Shown here: in pieces, positions 1 through 8,969 of the stretch
Position numbering within the stretch: the first letter of the stretch is position 1
Layout: each line of letters opens with the position of its first letter
Source: Oceanobacillus sojae
GTDB taxonomy: Bacteria; Bacillota; Bacilli; Bacillales; Amphibacillaceae
Direction: 5' to 3'
Assembly (NCBI RefSeq): GCF_007991515.1
Contig: NZ_BJYM01000012.1
Location: 62,001-126,000 of the forward strand
DNA length: 64,000 nt
Notes under the pieces: generated by a model
What the model saw: only the letters and a program-made list of their open reading frames with translations
The model's database searches: none
What the model was told of the DNA's origin: nothing
Position numbers and translations under genes: made by a program

Positions 1-369
1 TACACCGTTTCTTTCCGGTTTTTGGGTCCCTAATAATGTCTTCTGCATATTGGCAGCAACAGAGATTTCAGCGGTCAGAACATTTTTTTCCTGTCTCAAA
101 TAATCTACTTCCTGCAATGCGAGTCCATAGAAAACAGTAGCTTCTAATAAAAATTCCATTGAAAGCTTATATTCATCCATTAACTGAGGATAGATATTCT
201 CCATTGCCTGGATATGCAAATTAATTAATTCTTCAGGTAAAATGTTCTTTTTGATAAAAGCTTTACTAATTAATTCGAGGTCATATAGTGCTTTCTCATC
301 TTGTGTATTTATATATTTTCTTAATAGCTCCTGATATTTAATTGAATTCTTTTCAATGGTCTCTTTCAC
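1..369 (-). CDS. rsbU: RsbU phosphoserine phosphatase, N-terminal part (cut by window edge)
   Basis: Sigma-B pathway activator: when bound by RsbT, RsbU dephosphorylates the anti-anti-sigma factor RsbV. Only the first 123 codons lie in the window; they form the all-helical RsbT-binding domain and the start of the linker, ending in a run resembling the entry to the PP2C domain (AANMQKTLL). The start is GTG at 369, preceded by GGGGGAG with about 8 nt spacing. Unlike B. subtilis, where rsbT and rsbU are translationally coupled, it is separated from rsbT by 384 bp that include a terminator and a candidate sigma-B promoter. Identification rests on the N-terminal sequence and context; the catalytic domain is not visible. 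Confidence 0.85.
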   Translation of the reverse strand, partial: MKETIEKNSIKYQELLRKYINTQDEKALYDLELISKAFIKKNILPEELINLHIQAMENIYPQLMDEYKLSMEFLLEATVFYGLALQEVDYLRQEKNVLTAEISVAANMQKTLLGTQKPERNGV

Positions 370-505
370 TATAGTTACTCCCCCTATATTCCAAAGAACC
401 CCGGAATCTTCTTTTCTCTTTTTAGGCTCTCCCAGAGATTGACGGCAGGTGTGTACCGCTCTTATGCATGCAATACTTTTATTCAGGTTTTGTAACTCTT
501 TCGTT

Positions 506-531
506 ATACCCGTCAGCTGTCTAATTATCCT
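506..531 (-). promoter_or_regulatory. Candidate sigma-B promoter ahead of rsbU
   Basis: On the minus strand AGGATAAT (531-524) is followed after 12 nt by GGGTAT (511-506). This resembles the sigma-B consensus RGGNTTRA / GGGTAT, with two mismatches in the -35 region and a slightly short spacer. The position, about 135 nt upstream of the rsbU start and downstream of the rsbT terminator, would make rsbU and following genes autoregulated. Inference only. Confidence 0.35.
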
Positions 532-657
532 GTATTCCTATTCAAATAGGTACGATAAAAAAAAACTAATAGCTAAATTCTCCAGTCTGACAGAGTTAAG
601 ATTACCTGTCTCATCAGTAGGCTTTTCAACCTATATGATTCCGAAAGTCAGCGCCCG

Positions 658-714
658 TAAACCTTCCGCCAATCTCCACTTTAAAATAGAAAATGGAGAT
701 TAGCGGAAGGTTTT
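658..714 (-). terminator. Strong hairpin terminator after rsbT
   Basis: Two 18-nt arms (661-678 and 694-711) are complementary with one mismatch, giving a long GC-containing stem with a 15-nt loop. It lies 40 nt past the rsbT stop. The T-tract is short on both strands (TTTT on plus, TTT on minus), so termination may be partial. It divides rsbRST from rsbU. Confidence 0.7.
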
Positions 715-753
715 ATCTGTGATAAAACAAGGAAAGTTACTAAAATTAAAGGA

Positions 754-1155
754 TTATCTGATCCATTTAATCGCTTTAATCTTAGTTCCTTCCCCGACGG
801 TGGATTCTATATCAAAATCATCCATTAAACGCTTCACTCCAGGCAGACCCGCACCGAGTCCTCCAGAAGTAGTATAGCCATCTTGCATAACGCTGCTTAT
901 ATCTTTAATTCCTGGGCCAGTATCAACAGCAATCATTAATATTCCCTTTTGACTGTTTGTATAGATGTATTCAAAACAAACCTGTCCATTTTCAGCATAT
1001 AAATATATATTACGAGCTAATTCAGATACTGCTGTAGCGATTCTTGCCTGATCAACGGTGCCAAATCCAATCTCTTTTGCCATTTCCCGGCCAAGCTGTC
1101 TTGCTCCAACAATATCCCACTCTTTATGAATGTTGACACAGGATCTTGGGTTCAT
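754..1155 (-). CDS. rsbT: RsbT serine/threonine kinase, stressosome switch protein
   Basis: RsbT is a GHKL-fold kinase that is held in the stressosome, phosphorylates RsbR and RsbS upon stress, and then leaves to activate RsbU. The 133-residue protein has the usual length. Visible motifs are the N-box region (ELARNIYLYAENG), the G1 box VDTGPGI and the G2 segment with GLGAGLPGVKRLMD. The start ATG at 1155 follows GGGAGG and lies only 3 nt after the rsbS stop, so the genes are translationally linked. The mRNA appears to end soon after this gene. Confidence 0.95.
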   Translation of the reverse strand: MNPRSCVNIHKEWDIVGARQLGREMAKEIGFGTVDQARIATAVSELARNIYLYAENGQVCFEYIYTNSQKGILMIAVDTGPGIKDISSVMQDGYTTSGGLGAGLPGVKRLMDDFDIESTVGEGTKIKAIKWIR

Positions 1156-1158
1156 ATA

Positions 1159-1515
1159 TTAACCTCCCAATTCCTGGTGCAGCTTCACTAATCCTTGTTC
1201 TAAATCTAATGCAGTAGGGACATTTTGCAGGTGTATTCCTAAATCGATTAATGTCATTGCAACAGCAGGCTGAATTCCTGTTAATACGACGCGGGCCCCC
1301 ATTAAATCCGACATGGATACAACATCACCTAGCACTTTTGCAATGAAGGAATCAATAATGTCTACAGATGTCAAATCAATTACAACACCTGTGGCACCTG
1401 TTTTATGAATTTTCGCTAATAGGTCCTCCTGAAATTGAATAGCTGTTTGATCGTCAATCTCAGTCTGAATAGAAATCAGCAAATATTTATGTAGTTTTAA
1501 AATAGGTATCCGCAT
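1159..1515 (-). CDS. rsbS: RsbS STAS-domain antagonist, stressosome core
   Basis: Single STAS-domain protein of 118 residues that co-assembles with RsbR into the stressosome shell and sequesters RsbT. The phosphorylatable serine of the family is present at position 56 in the motif IIDSFIAK, preceded by the beta-strand [17 protein letters not shown] ribosome site precedes the ATG. It begins 5 nt after the rsbR stop and is followed by rsbT after 3 nt, forming the tight RST cassette. Confidence 0.95.
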   Translation of the reverse strand: MRIPILKLHKYLLISIQTEIDDQTAIQFQEDLLAKIHKTGATGVVIDLTSVDIIDSFIAKVLGDVVSMSDLMGARVVLTGIQPAVAMTLIDLGIHLQNVPTALDLEQGLVKLHQELGG

Positions 1516-1520
1516 TTTCT

Positions 1521-2390
1521 CTACTCCCCCTTAAGTGAATGCATTATATCTTCAATCCCTTGATTTTTAACATGTAAATCAACAACTTCTCTCTCGGTAA
1601 TCTCAAGTGCTTTTGTAAAGCCCTTCTCCAATGTGCTTCTTGTTGGGAATTTACTTAAATCAATACCGATGTTTACAATGGTTTGGGCAATTTCCGGACG
1701 AATCCCTACAAGGATACATGTTGACCCAATCAGTCTGACCGCTTCTGCAGCCTGGATAATATGATGCGCGACCATCGTATCCACCACTGGAACTCCGGTA
1801 ATATCAATTAATACAACTTCGGAGTTATGCTTAATTGTTCCCTCCAGTAAATTTTCCATAATCAATTTAGCTCTATCTGTGTCAATAGTACCAATCAGCG
1901 GCATTACCGTTATTCTTTCCATAACTGGAATTAACGGTGCTGATAGTTCCTGCAGAGCTACCCGCTGCAGAGAGAGGATATTTTCCCAGCTTCCTGAATA
2001 CTCATTAACAAGCTGACGGATTAACGGCTCAATCCACTCATCCACACTAGTTAAGACATTTGAAAAATGATTCGAATCAACCTGATCTGCTTGTGCAAGT
2101 AAAAAATCAATGGTTACACGACGAAAAATCTGCAGTCCATCTGTGATGTAACTAAGAGGCCAGCCAAGGTTAATAATTTTCTCTGAGAACTCCTCTACTA
2201 CCTTTGAGGATCCTTGATTTTGAATACTTGTGAAAATAACATTTACAAATTCACGGTTGGTATTTTCATAAAGCTCATCAGATATACTTGCCGTATAATT
2301 TCCAGCCTTTATCCTTCCAACCTCGTTCATCCAATTATCAACAATAGAATCACTATTATTGATAATTAATTCTTTCAGATTTTCATCCAT
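1521..2390 (-). CDS. rsbR: RsbR co-antagonist, stressosome sensor (RsbRA-like)
   Basis: Stressosome component of 289 residues with an N-terminal helical non-heme globin-like sensor region (about 1-140), a linker helix and a C-terminal STAS domain (about 155-270). Both threonines phosphorylated by RsbT in B. subtilis RsbRA fall at the same numbers here: Thr171 (GTIDTDRAK) and Thr205 (VVDTMVAHH). That makes an RsbRA orthologue more likely than one of the paralogues. GGAGGG lies upstream of the ATG. The cassette has its own promoter, since the preceding HAD gene and ndoA are separated from it by nearly 290 bp. Confidence 0.93.
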   Translation of the reverse strand: MDENLKELIINNSDSIVDNWMNEVGRIKAGNYTASISDELYENTNREFVNVIFTSIQNQGSSKVVEEFSEKIINLGWPLSYITDGLQIFRRVTIDFLLAQADQVDSNHFSNVLTSVDEWIEPLIRQLVNEYSGSWENILSLQRVALQELSAPLIPVMERITVMPLIGTIDTDRAKLIMENLLEGTIKHNSEVVLIDITGVPVVDTMVAHHIIQAAEAVRLIGSTCILVGIRPEIAQTIVNIGIDLSKFPTRSTLEKGFTKALEITEREVVDLHVKNQGIEDIMHSLKGE

Positions 2391-2428
2391 AACTCGTTCC
2401 CTCCATATTTTCTTTTTCTAACATTTTC

Positions 2429-2456
2429 ATTATATTACTGCTATTATTTGCTGCAA
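2429..2456 (-). promoter_or_regulatory. Predicted sigma-A promoter of rsbRST
   Basis: Minus strand TTGCAG (2456-2451), 16-nt spacer, TATAAT (2434-2429). The -10 hexamer is perfect and lies about 40 nt before the rsbR start codon; the -35 is weak. Confidence 0.5.
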
Positions 2457-2679
2457 TTACTACAAAAATATACCTATAGTTTTAGAAGGTTTACAACATC
2501 TCCATTGTAACACATATGGAATATATCTAACATTGATGTACTTGCTATAGATGCTTCTATCAAAATAGCTGGTAAATTTATATACCTCAGCATTAAGAAT
2601 ATAAAACTTTCATTATAGTTTTCACAACATATTTTAAGCGTTCTGCAAAGATATATATCCCGCTTTTCTTACTGCATTA

Positions 2680-3381
2680 TTAAGACTCCAGAAAAAAGTC
2701 TAACAATTCCTTTGCACTATAGACAATTTTATCTGGTTTTGCAGCAGCTTCCGGCATTTGTCTGTTGCGATGATTCATCCAGACAGCCTGCCACCCGGCT
2801 TGCTTTGCTCCAACAACATCATTTGCAAAGGAATCTCCAACATAAACTGTTTTCGATTTTGTTAAATCAAGCTTATCTTCAATAAAATGAAATGCTTCTA
2901 CAGAAGGTTTCGCATGTCCAATCGCTCCTGAAATGAATAAATAATCCTCAGGTATCCATCTGCTCAGCTTTAATTGCTTTATTTTCATGGTCTGGTGATC
3001 TTCTGCACCATTTGTTAAAACAGCCAGCTGCTTTTTACCTGCTGTAAGATAATCCAGCAATTGGACAGCTTCGTCAAATAATTCGATTTTCCCCTGCTCC
3101 TGAACATAGGTATTCTGAAATTCTAGAGCCTGCTCTGCTGATATCTCTATACCTGTATCTGCACAAGCATCTTTTATACGGCGAATATGCATTTCCTCCA
3201 GCGTTATTTTACCTGCTACCTGATCATCAAATAATTCATCACTATACTTACGGCTAAGCAGATAAAGATTGTCCAGCTCGCTATCCTCCAAGGATGCATT
3301 CAACATTTTTTTACATGTGGTTCTAAATGTTGCTGACTGGTCATACAAAGTATCATCCATATCAAAAATAATCGTATCCAC
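2680..3381 (-). CDS. HAD-superfamily hydrolase, probable nucleotidase/phosphatase
   Basis: Haloacid dehalogenase-type phosphohydrolase of 233 residues. Motif I DMDDT sits at residues 7-11 with the nucleophile Asp7 and acid/base Asp9. Motif II is LTNGAEDH, motif III the lysine before PSVEAFHF, and motif IV GDSFANDVVGA. The sequence resembles the YjjG/YfnB group that cleaves small phosphorylated metabolites, but the substrate cannot be read. Start is GTG with AAGGAGG 7 nt upstream. It stands between ndoA and rsbR, genes that are adjacent in B. subtilis, so it may be an insertion into that locus. No own terminator was seen. Confidence 0.85.
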   Translation of the reverse strand: MDTIIFDMDDTLYDQSATFRTTCKKMLNASLEDSELDNLYLLSRKYSDELFDDQVAGKITLEEMHIRRIKDACADTGIEISAEQALEFQNTYVQEQGKIELFDEAVQLLDYLTAGKKQLAVLTNGAEDHQTMKIKQLKLSRWIPEDYLFISGAIGHAKPSVEAFHFIEDKLDLTKSKTVYVGDSFANDVVGAKQAGWQAVWMNHRNRQMPEAAAKPDKIVYSAKELLDFFLES

Positions 3382-3543
3382 AATTATCGACCTCCTTCTT
3401 CATTTTACTATATTTTTCAAAGGAGGAAAAATACTTACTGATACAGGAACTGATTAAGCTTTTTTCAGAATTAAATTAAGAGCTGCGCCCGGCTATTCCT
3501 AAAAAATGAATTTATGCTGAGCTTTGCATTTTCTCGGATTAAT

Positions 3544-3580
3544 AAAAAAGACGGTTCTCTGTGAAAGAACCGTCTTTTTT
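3544..3580 (-). terminator. Terminator of ndoAI-ndoA
   Basis: AAGACGGTTCT pairs with AGAACCGTCTT around a short loop, flanked by A and T runs on both sides so it can work in both directions. It lies 20 nt after the ndoA stop codon. Confidence 0.88.
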
Positions 3581-3600
3581 ATCTATTTATCATGAAATTA

Positions 3601-3963
3601 TTAATTATTACTGTACACATCTCTTAAGCCAAGGCTTATTTCTAATGATTGATTGATTTTTTCCATCATTTCTTTATCGAGCTTTGTAATTTTGTCAGTT
3701 AATCGCTGCTTATCTAATGTGCGGATCTGTTCTAACAGAATGACTGAATTCCGGTCAAACCCATAACGTTTTGCATCGATCTCAACATGCGTCGGTAATT
3801 TAGCCTTTTGGATTTGAGCTGTAATAGCCGCTACAATAACAGTCGGACTAAATCGGTTACCGATATCATTTTGGAGAATAAGAACTGGTCGTACACCACC
3901 CTGTTCCGAACCAACCACAGGGGATAAGTCAGCAAAATAAACCTCGCCTCTTTGAACGATCAC
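3601..3963 (-). CDS. ndoA: NdoA (EndoA/MazF) endoribonuclease toxin
   Basis: MazF-family mRNA interferase of type II toxin-antitoxin systems; the B. subtilis enzyme cleaves single-stranded RNA at UACAU. The 120-residue product keeps the family N-terminus [19 protein letters not shown] and the [10 protein letters not shown] and LLEQIRT segments almost unchanged, so it is an orthologue of EndoA and not a distant MazF. It begins with GTG five nt after the antitoxin stop, using the GGGGTG of the antitoxin 3' end as ribosome site, so toxin translation should depend on antitoxin translation. The C-terminus is a few residues longer than in B. subtilis. Confidence 0.96.
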   Translation of the reverse strand: MIVQRGEVYFADLSPVVGSEQGGVRPVLILQNDIGNRFSPTVIVAAITAQIQKAKLPTHVEIDAKRYGFDRNSVILLEQIRTLDKQRLTDKITKLDKEMMEKINQSLEISLGLRDVYSNN

Positions 3964-3968
3964 AAGTG

Positions 3969-4256
3969 TTACACCCCGATCACGGAGCGCTCTAGAGTTA
4001 TTTCAGCCTCCTCTTCAGCTTGAAAAGCCTCTGAAGCAATCGTCAGATTAATTCTTGCCATTTCTTCATATCCACGTTGCATCGTTTCATGAAAACGCTG
4101 GAGGTGTTCTTCTTTTTTATGGTTTAAATAAATTTGAGTTGCTTCACAAATAAAATCGCTTAAGTCGGAGCTATTCTCATATTTCATTAACCCATCCACC
4201 TCACTCAATAAATTTTTCGGTATTTTCACCATGATTTCTTCTTTATTTTCAGCCAA
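3969..4256 (-). CDS. ndoAI: NdoAI antitoxin (RHH, MazE-like) of NdoA
   Basis: Ribbon-helix-helix antitoxin that binds and neutralises NdoA and usually represses its own promoter. The N-terminal [13 protein letters not shown] is the beta strand/helix of the RHH fold; the C-terminal [20 protein letters not shown] is the conserved toxin-binding segment. I choose a TTG start at 4256 (95 residues, compared with 93 in B. subtilis) because GGGGGTG sits 7 nt upstream; the longer ATG reading from 4307 has no ribosome site at a proper distance and would include the ribosome site itself. Confidence 0.9.
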   Translation of the reverse strand: MAENKEEIMVKIPKNLLSEVDGLMKYENSSDLSDFICEATQIYLNHKKEEHLQRFHETMQRGYEEMARINLTIASEAFQAEEEAEITLERSVIGV

Positions 4257-4309
4257 AATCAAGCACCCCCGCCAACAATTAACGTTCATTATTAAATTTA
4301 ATATCATAA

Positions 4310-4790
4310 TAGCATTGTGAGCCTACTTTTGCAAAGGGGTTATGGCGAATTTGTAAAAAAATCATGTAAATTTGTCGTTTTAAACCTTAATTTATGTGGT
4401 ATTTAAAATATTTGAAGTATAAAAAAATAATATTTTACCCTTTCGCTAAAAAACATTATTTACCATATAATTTTATGTTTCTTTAAGCTTTACAGCAGCT
4501 GCTTCAGAAAAATCCATACTAATTACAAGGATTAATTACGGAAAATATTTGTGTTTTTGTTAAAATTAAACGCATCATTTTACAATTCAAATAAATATAG
4601 TGCAGATATAATACTTCGTTTTATCTATTCAACGAAATAAATACCTGTCTATTAATTATATGCCAATATGTTAAAATCATACCTCTATAAGACAATGTTC
4701 GAGATTGAGCCAATTGACAAGCAGCAGATTTCTTCATTGATGAATACTTTCAAACACTTATTTTAAGCCAGCTTTAACGAAGCCGTAATA
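4310..4790. other. AT-rich gene-free stretch where alr is expected
   Basis: In B. subtilis the order is ydcC-alr-ndoAI. Here about 500 bp of very AT-rich DNA with stops in all frames separates ydcC from ndoAI, and I see no recognisable piece of alanine racemase. It should hold the ndoAI promoter on the minus strand, but no single hexamer pair stands out. Confidence 0.6.
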
Positions 4791-4792
4791 TA

Positions 4793-4823
4793 ACAAAAGC
4801 AGGCCCGTTCACACGAAGCCTGC
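4793..4823 (-). terminator. Terminator of the ydcC-like gene
   Basis: GCAGGC (4799-4804 region) pairs with GCCTGC (4818-4823), and the minus strand continues into TTTTG. It lies just after the lipoprotein stop codon. Confidence 0.7.
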
Positions 4824-4838
4824 CAATATATAACCGTA

Positions 4839-5876
4839 TCATTTTATTGTTTGTCCTTGAACAGATTGTGCTACTTCAATCATTTCTTCTTTAGTCAGCT
4901 CCGTACTTGCCAGTTGATAATCAACGCCTTGATAAGTCCATTTTAATGTGTTACCTTCCAAGGCTCCAACTGTAGTACCAAGATTTACAATATCCCCATC
5001 CACTTCTTCAGGAGCTGCACTAGCCGGTGCGGTTTCTCTGATTTCCTGAACAAGCGTAAAGTTTTTCTCTCCTTCAAAGGTTGTGATAATGCGCTCGCCA
5101 TCCTCTAAAGCTACCTCTTTCTTCTCCGCCACCTCTGCTCCAGCTGTAAATGTCGGGTACAGTGTCCGTACTTCCTGAGCTGCTGTTTCTACTGCTTCAC
5201 CTTCTTCTGAGGCGGATGCTTCATCATCTGCTTCTTTTTCCATATTTTTCTCCATTGAAAAATCATCTTCTTCAAATGCTGCGTCTAAATCAAAGCCATG
5301 AAAAGTCACATTAACCAACGGTTCGCCATCTTGATTTAAAACATTGACCATCACTGGAGTATAGCTGGATTTATCAAAGTAGATTTCTTGAGCTGGTAAA
5401 TTATTGTTACTTTGGTAATTTGTCTTTGTCTTAAAAATATAATGGTCTTCTGTTGTTTCAAATTGCGCCTCTGGATCACTTACAACATCATTAACAAGTG
5501 ATTGAAATAAATACGGCTGACTGCTATTTTCCGGCCATTCTGATTGGAATTTGAAGCTTTTCTCCAATGCCGGCGTTAGCACAAAGACACCATCTGTATT
5601 TTTTAGGATTACTTGACTTTCGTTCTGCTCCGCTTCATTTTCAAGCTTTACTCGATATTGATCATCTGCCTGATACCATATATCAATTAAAAAAGTTTGT
5701 TCTTGATCACTTGTATTCATCGTCATATCCGCAGTCGCTTTATAACCGTCTAAATCCGCAACTGCCTTCTGCAATTTTTCCACAACATCTTCCTGTGTTT
5801 TTTCTCCACATGCGGAAAGCAGCAGACCCAATGCACTTAATAGTAAAACGACACCGAAAAAACGTTTCTTTATCAT
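4839..5876 (-). CDS. ydcC: YdcC-like lipoprotein (LolA-fold/DUF4367)
   Basis: Secreted, lipid-anchored protein of about 345 residues. The signal peptide ends in a lipobox LLSAC, followed by a LolA-like beta-sheet region (about 30-205), an acidic Glu/Ala-rich linker and a C-terminal DUF4367-like domain. B. subtilis YdcC is a sporulation-linked member in the same place next to acpS. The start ATG at 5876 is preferred over the ATG at 5882 because AGGGAG lies 8 nt before the former and only 2 nt before the latter. The ligand is unknown. Confidence 0.85.
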   Translation of the reverse strand: MIKKRFFGVVLLLSALGLLLSACGEKTQEDVVEKLQKAVADLDGYKATADMTMNTSDQEQTFLIDIWYQADDQYRVKLENEAEQNESQVILKNTDGVFVLTPALEKSFKFQSEWPENSSQPYLFQSLVNDVVSDPEAQFETTEDHYIFKTKTNYQSNNNLPAQEIYFDKSSYTPVMVNVLNQDGEPLVNVTFHGFDLDAAFEEDDFSMEKNMEKEADDEASASEEGEAVETAAQEVRTLYPTFTAGAEVAEKKEVALEDGERIITTFEGEKNFTLVQEIRETAPASAAPEEVDGDIVNLGTTVGALEGNTLKWTYQGVDYQLASTELTKEEMIEVAQSVQGQTIK

Positions 5877-5942
5877 TAGCATATCTCCCTTGTCTCAATT
5901 AACAGAGGGAACATTTTGTTTTATGAAAAATTCACACCGTGT

Positions 5943-7457
5943 TTAAGAAAATGTACGGATTGCTTTCGGAATACCTTGAATAACATCTCCCGCAAGCAAA
6001 TCCTGTTCCGAGTGCTTTTCTTGGACTAGTAAGTCTGCAGATTTTCCGTGCAGGAAGCAAGCATTATTTATCCCTGCAAAAAAAGATTTACTTTGCATAA
6101 TCATAGCTAAAATCATTCCGGTCAATACATCCCCGCTGCCGCCTTTGGCAAGTCCTGGATTCCCGCTCGATTCGACTGTCTGGTTTCCTTCCGGGTCAGT
6201 AATAATCGTATGCTTTCCTTTTAACACAAGATAGCAGTTAAATTTCTTTGCAAAATCAGCGCTGTACCGGAAAGGTTCCAACAATAAATCAGAAACAGAT
6301 ATATCCATCAATGCTGCAAGTTCGCCAGGATGCGGTGTTAAAATAAGCGGAGCTTGTCTTGCTCCAAAATCTGTTAAATACGATTTCAGATGGTAAAGAC
6401 CGTCAGCATCGACAACGATTGGCCCTTTATACCTGAGCAATGCCGGAAGAATTTCTTTTCCGGTTTCTTCCCTCCTGCCTATACCTATTCCAACAGCAAT
6501 CGCGTCAAAACTGGACAAGTCAATATTGTCGATTCCAGCAATATAGCCATTTTTTTCTGTAGTAGAGATATACATAGCCTCCGGATTATTCCCAGCAATC
6601 ATAGAAATAACGTCTTTTACTGATGCAGTCGTTAATAAACCTGCTCCAGTCCTCAGTGCTGCCCTCGTCGTCATTAAAACAGATCCTGGCATAAACTGGC
6701 TGCCACCTATAATCAGTCCTCTTCCATGATCTCCTTTATGTGAATTCTCTTCCCGCTTTGGAAAAGACTCCTGAAAACTGGATGTGGTCCACAAGCGTCT
6801 TTTTGTTTGCTTCTCAAAAAGACTTTGAGGAAATCCGATATCAGCTATAATCCATTCTCCAAAATAAGAGGACATATGCTGACAGACTGCTGATTGCTTT
6901 ACTGCACCAATCATAATCGTTGCATCTGCTTTGACTGCTTGAAAAACCGGTGAGCCTTCCTCTGCTGGCAGACCACTCGGTATATCAATGGAAATAACAT
7001 AAGCATTTTTTTCATTCACTTGTCTGACTGCAGTTAGTATATCTCCTCTTAATTCACCGCGTACACCAATACCAAGCATTGCATCAATAATAACATCCGC
7101 TTCCTTTAAAGCAGTTTCTGATACACTTTCTTGATACTGCTCGACCCGGCCGCCAAATTGACGATAAATTTTCTTATGATAAGCTGCATCTCCTGTTATT
7201 TTTTCATCTGGTGCAACCTGGATTGTTTTGACAGGATAACCTGCTTCTAAAAGTACACGGGCAATGACAAACCCATCTCCGCCATTATTTCCGCTGCCAA
7301 TCAAAATAACGATCTTATTTTCTTTGGATATCCTTTTCTCTATTTCCCTGCTTGCTTCTCTACCTGCATTCTCCATGAGTATTTTTGCATCAAGTCCAAT
7401 CGTACCAATTGTTTCCCGGTCAACCCTGTACATTTCTTCCGCGGTAACAATATACAA
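5943..7457 (-). CDS. nnr: Bifunctional NAD(P)HX epimerase / ADP-dependent dehydratase
   Basis: Repairs hydrated NADH/NADPH. The N-terminal YjeF_N epimerase domain (about 1-215) shows the nucleotide loop IGSGNNGGDGF at 53-63. The C-terminal ribokinase-like dehydratase domain (about 230-500) shows TPHPGELAALM and the anion-hole signature GGSGDVLTGMI. At 504 residues it is full length for the fused form. The start is TTG with GGAGGG upstream. It lies between acpS and the lipoprotein gene, an order common in Bacillaceae though absent in B. subtilis 168. Confidence 0.95.
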   Translation of the reverse strand: MYIVTAEEMYRVDRETIGTIGLDAKILMENAGREASREIEKRISKENKIVILIGSGNNGGDGFVIARVLLEAGYPVKTIQVAPDEKITGDAAYHKKIYRQFGGRVEQYQESVSETALKEADVIIDAMLGIGVRGELRGDILTAVRQVNEKNAYVISIDIPSGLPAEEGSPVFQAVKADATIMIGAVKQSAVCQHMSSYFGEWIIADIGFPQSLFEKQTKRRLWTTSSFQESFPKREENSHKGDHGRGLIIGGSQFMPGSVLMTTRAALRTGAGLLTTASVKDVISMIAGNNPEAMYISTTEKNGYIAGIDNIDLSSFDAIAVGIGIGRREETGKEILPALLRYKGPIVVDADGLYHLKSYLTDFGARQAPLILTPHPGELAALMDISVSDLLLEPFRYSADFAKKFNCYLVLKGKHTIITDPEGNQTVESSGNPGLAKGGSGDVLTGMILAMIMQSKSFFAGINNACFLHGKSADLLVQEKHSEQDLLAGDVIQGIPKAIRTFS

Positions 7458-7542
7458 TTTTGTTCCCTCCTACCGCAATAAAATATATGAGACAAACTAT
7501 GCGTTTATGCATTTCCTGTTTGTATTTATTTTCTTTAAGAGC

Positions 7543-7899
7543 TTATTTCTTCTCTAATAAAACCTGTGCAACCGCGTGCTCCCTGCTGTGGGATATAGAC
7601 AAGTGGATATGTATATCCTCCATGCCCACTACCTGCATTTCAGGTGCTCCATTGAGGTTATTTTTAATTTCGATTTGTTGAAAGCCTATTTTCCCTATCC
7701 CTGTTCCATTTGCTTTTGCAAAGGCTTCTTTTGCAGCAAATCGACCTGATACATATTCCACGCGACGATGGGCAGTTAAACCCATTGCTTTTTCTTGTTC
7801 TGCTTTTGTTAACACTCGCTCTAAAAATCGGTCATTTTTCTCCAGCAGCCGTTTAACCCTTTTTAATTCGATGATATCAATCCCTGTTCCAAGTATCAT
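7543..7899 (-). CDS. acpS: Holo-[acyl-carrier-protein] synthase
   Basis: Transfers 4'-phosphopantetheine from CoA to the acyl carrier protein, required for fatty acid synthesis. The 118-residue protein has the magnesium-binding GTGIDIIE near the N-terminus and FAAKEAFAKA with the catalytic Glu. The ATG at 7899 follows AGGAG with 8 nt spacing; the GTG two codons earlier lies only 2 nt from that site. It heads the minus-strand set acpS-nnr-ydcC and is divergent from the rhomboid gene. Confidence 0.96.
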   Translation of the reverse strand: MILGTGIDIIELKRVKRLLEKNDRFLERVLTKAEQEKAMGLTAHRRVEYVSGRFAAKEAFAKANGTGIGKIGFQQIEIKNNLNGAPEMQVVGMEDIHIHLSISHSREHAVAQVLLEKK

Positions 7900-8029
7900 T
7901 TTCACTGCTCCTAAAAGTTATTCCATGTATGAAAACACCTTTTTAATGGTCATAATCTATATTATTTCTTATTATATTATATAGGATATCTTATTCACTT
8001 TGAAAGCTTTGACTATGAGGGGGCACTCT

Positions 8030-8815
8030 ATGTTTATCAGAACGGAACGGAGCGTAAAGGAATTTTTTCAATTATATCCCGTTGTAACAATTATTGTCGG
8101 GATCAATATATTATTTTGGTTTATTATCGACTTTTTAAATTTACGAATTGGCAATGAAATAAGATTTTACGGGATAGGGATTAATGCCGCTATTGCAGCC
8201 GGAGAATGGTGGAGGCTGATTACGCCTGTTTTTCTTCATGCCGGAGCTATGCATATGCTGTTTAATTCCTTTTCGCTTGTATTGTTTGGCCCTGCCCTCG
8301 AGCAGATGCTTGGTAAAATCAAATTTATATTAGCTTATCTTGGTACGGCTGTTACAGCAAATGTTATTATCTACCTGATAGAATCACCTAACTACGCACA
8401 TTTAGGTGCATCCGGAGCAATTTTTGGTTTATTTGGGATTTACGTTTATATGTCTATTTTCCGCAAAGATTTAATCGATCAATCCAGCATTCAAATCGTC
8501 GGAGTGATCGTAGCCATTGGACTGGTGATGACATTTTTAAGAAGCAATATTAGTATATTAGGACATTTATTTGGTTTATTCAGCGGTTTTATCTACGCTC
8601 CGCTTCTCCTCGCTGGTGTGAAAAGCTATTCTCCATGGGCACGTCCGCGACCGAGGAAAAGAAAGTATGCAGATGACGACAATGGACCGCAGTTTGATCC
8701 AGACCGTTGGAATAAAAAACGAAAGATGCCAGAGGTTATCCGAAAAAATATGCTATGGATAGTTGTAGGTATTATCGCTGTTTTATGGTTATTAGGACAG
8801 GCAAATATATTATAG
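8030..8815 (+). CDS. ydcA: Rhomboid-family intramembrane serine protease (YdcA-like)
   Basis: Membrane protease of 261 residues with six predicted transmembrane helices. The catalytic dyad is visible as Ser129 in GASGAIFG and His179 in SILGHLFG, and the supporting HAGAMHMLFN motif occurs near 70-79. A charged cytoplasmic stretch (PRPRKRKY) leads to a last hydrophobic helix. The start is the ATG at 8030 with GAGGGGG 6 nt before; the upstream TTG/ATG codons contain that site. B. subtilis ydcA occupies the same position opposite acpS. Substrate unknown. Confidence 0.9.
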   Translation: MFIRTERSVKEFFQLYPVVTIIVGINILFWFIIDFLNLRIGNEIRFYGIGINAAIAAGEWWRLITPVFLHAGAMHMLFNSFSLVLFGPALEQMLGKIKFILAYLGTAVTANVIIYLIESPNYAHLGASGAIFGLFGIYVYMSIFRKDLIDQSSIQIVGVIVAIGLVMTFLRSNISILGHLFGLFSGFIYAPLLLAGVKSYSPWARPRPRKRKYADDDNGPQFDPDRWNKKRKMPEVIRKNMLWIVVGIIAVLWLLGQANIL

Positions 8816-8833
8816 GATTTCATTAAAACACTC

Positions 8834-8870
8834 AGCTGATCATGGTATTTTCTCATGCTCAGCTTTTTTT
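8834..8870 (+). terminator. Terminator of the rhomboid gene
   Basis: AGCTGATCATG pairs with CATGCTCAGCT (one mismatch) and is followed by seven T on the plus strand. Confidence 0.85.
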
Positions 8871-8915
8871 ATTTTATTGAAAACTTGAAACATATGTAAA
8901 CAAACCTACCCTTTA

Positions 8916-8924
8916 TGCTATAAT
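8916..8924 (+). promoter_or_regulatory. Extended -10 of the prepilin peptidase gene
   Basis: TGC-TATAAT is a perfect extended -10. No good -35 is present 17 nt upstream, and I see no clear pair of ComK boxes. Confidence 0.5.
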
Positions 8925-8969
8925 AATCTCACCTCGTAATTCCCCCAAATTAAATAAAGGAGGTTTCTT

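Noticed and set aside
449-703. Open frame opposite the rsbT-rsbU gap
   Set aside because: No ribosome site, Ser/Leu-rich composition, and overlap with the terminator hairpin.
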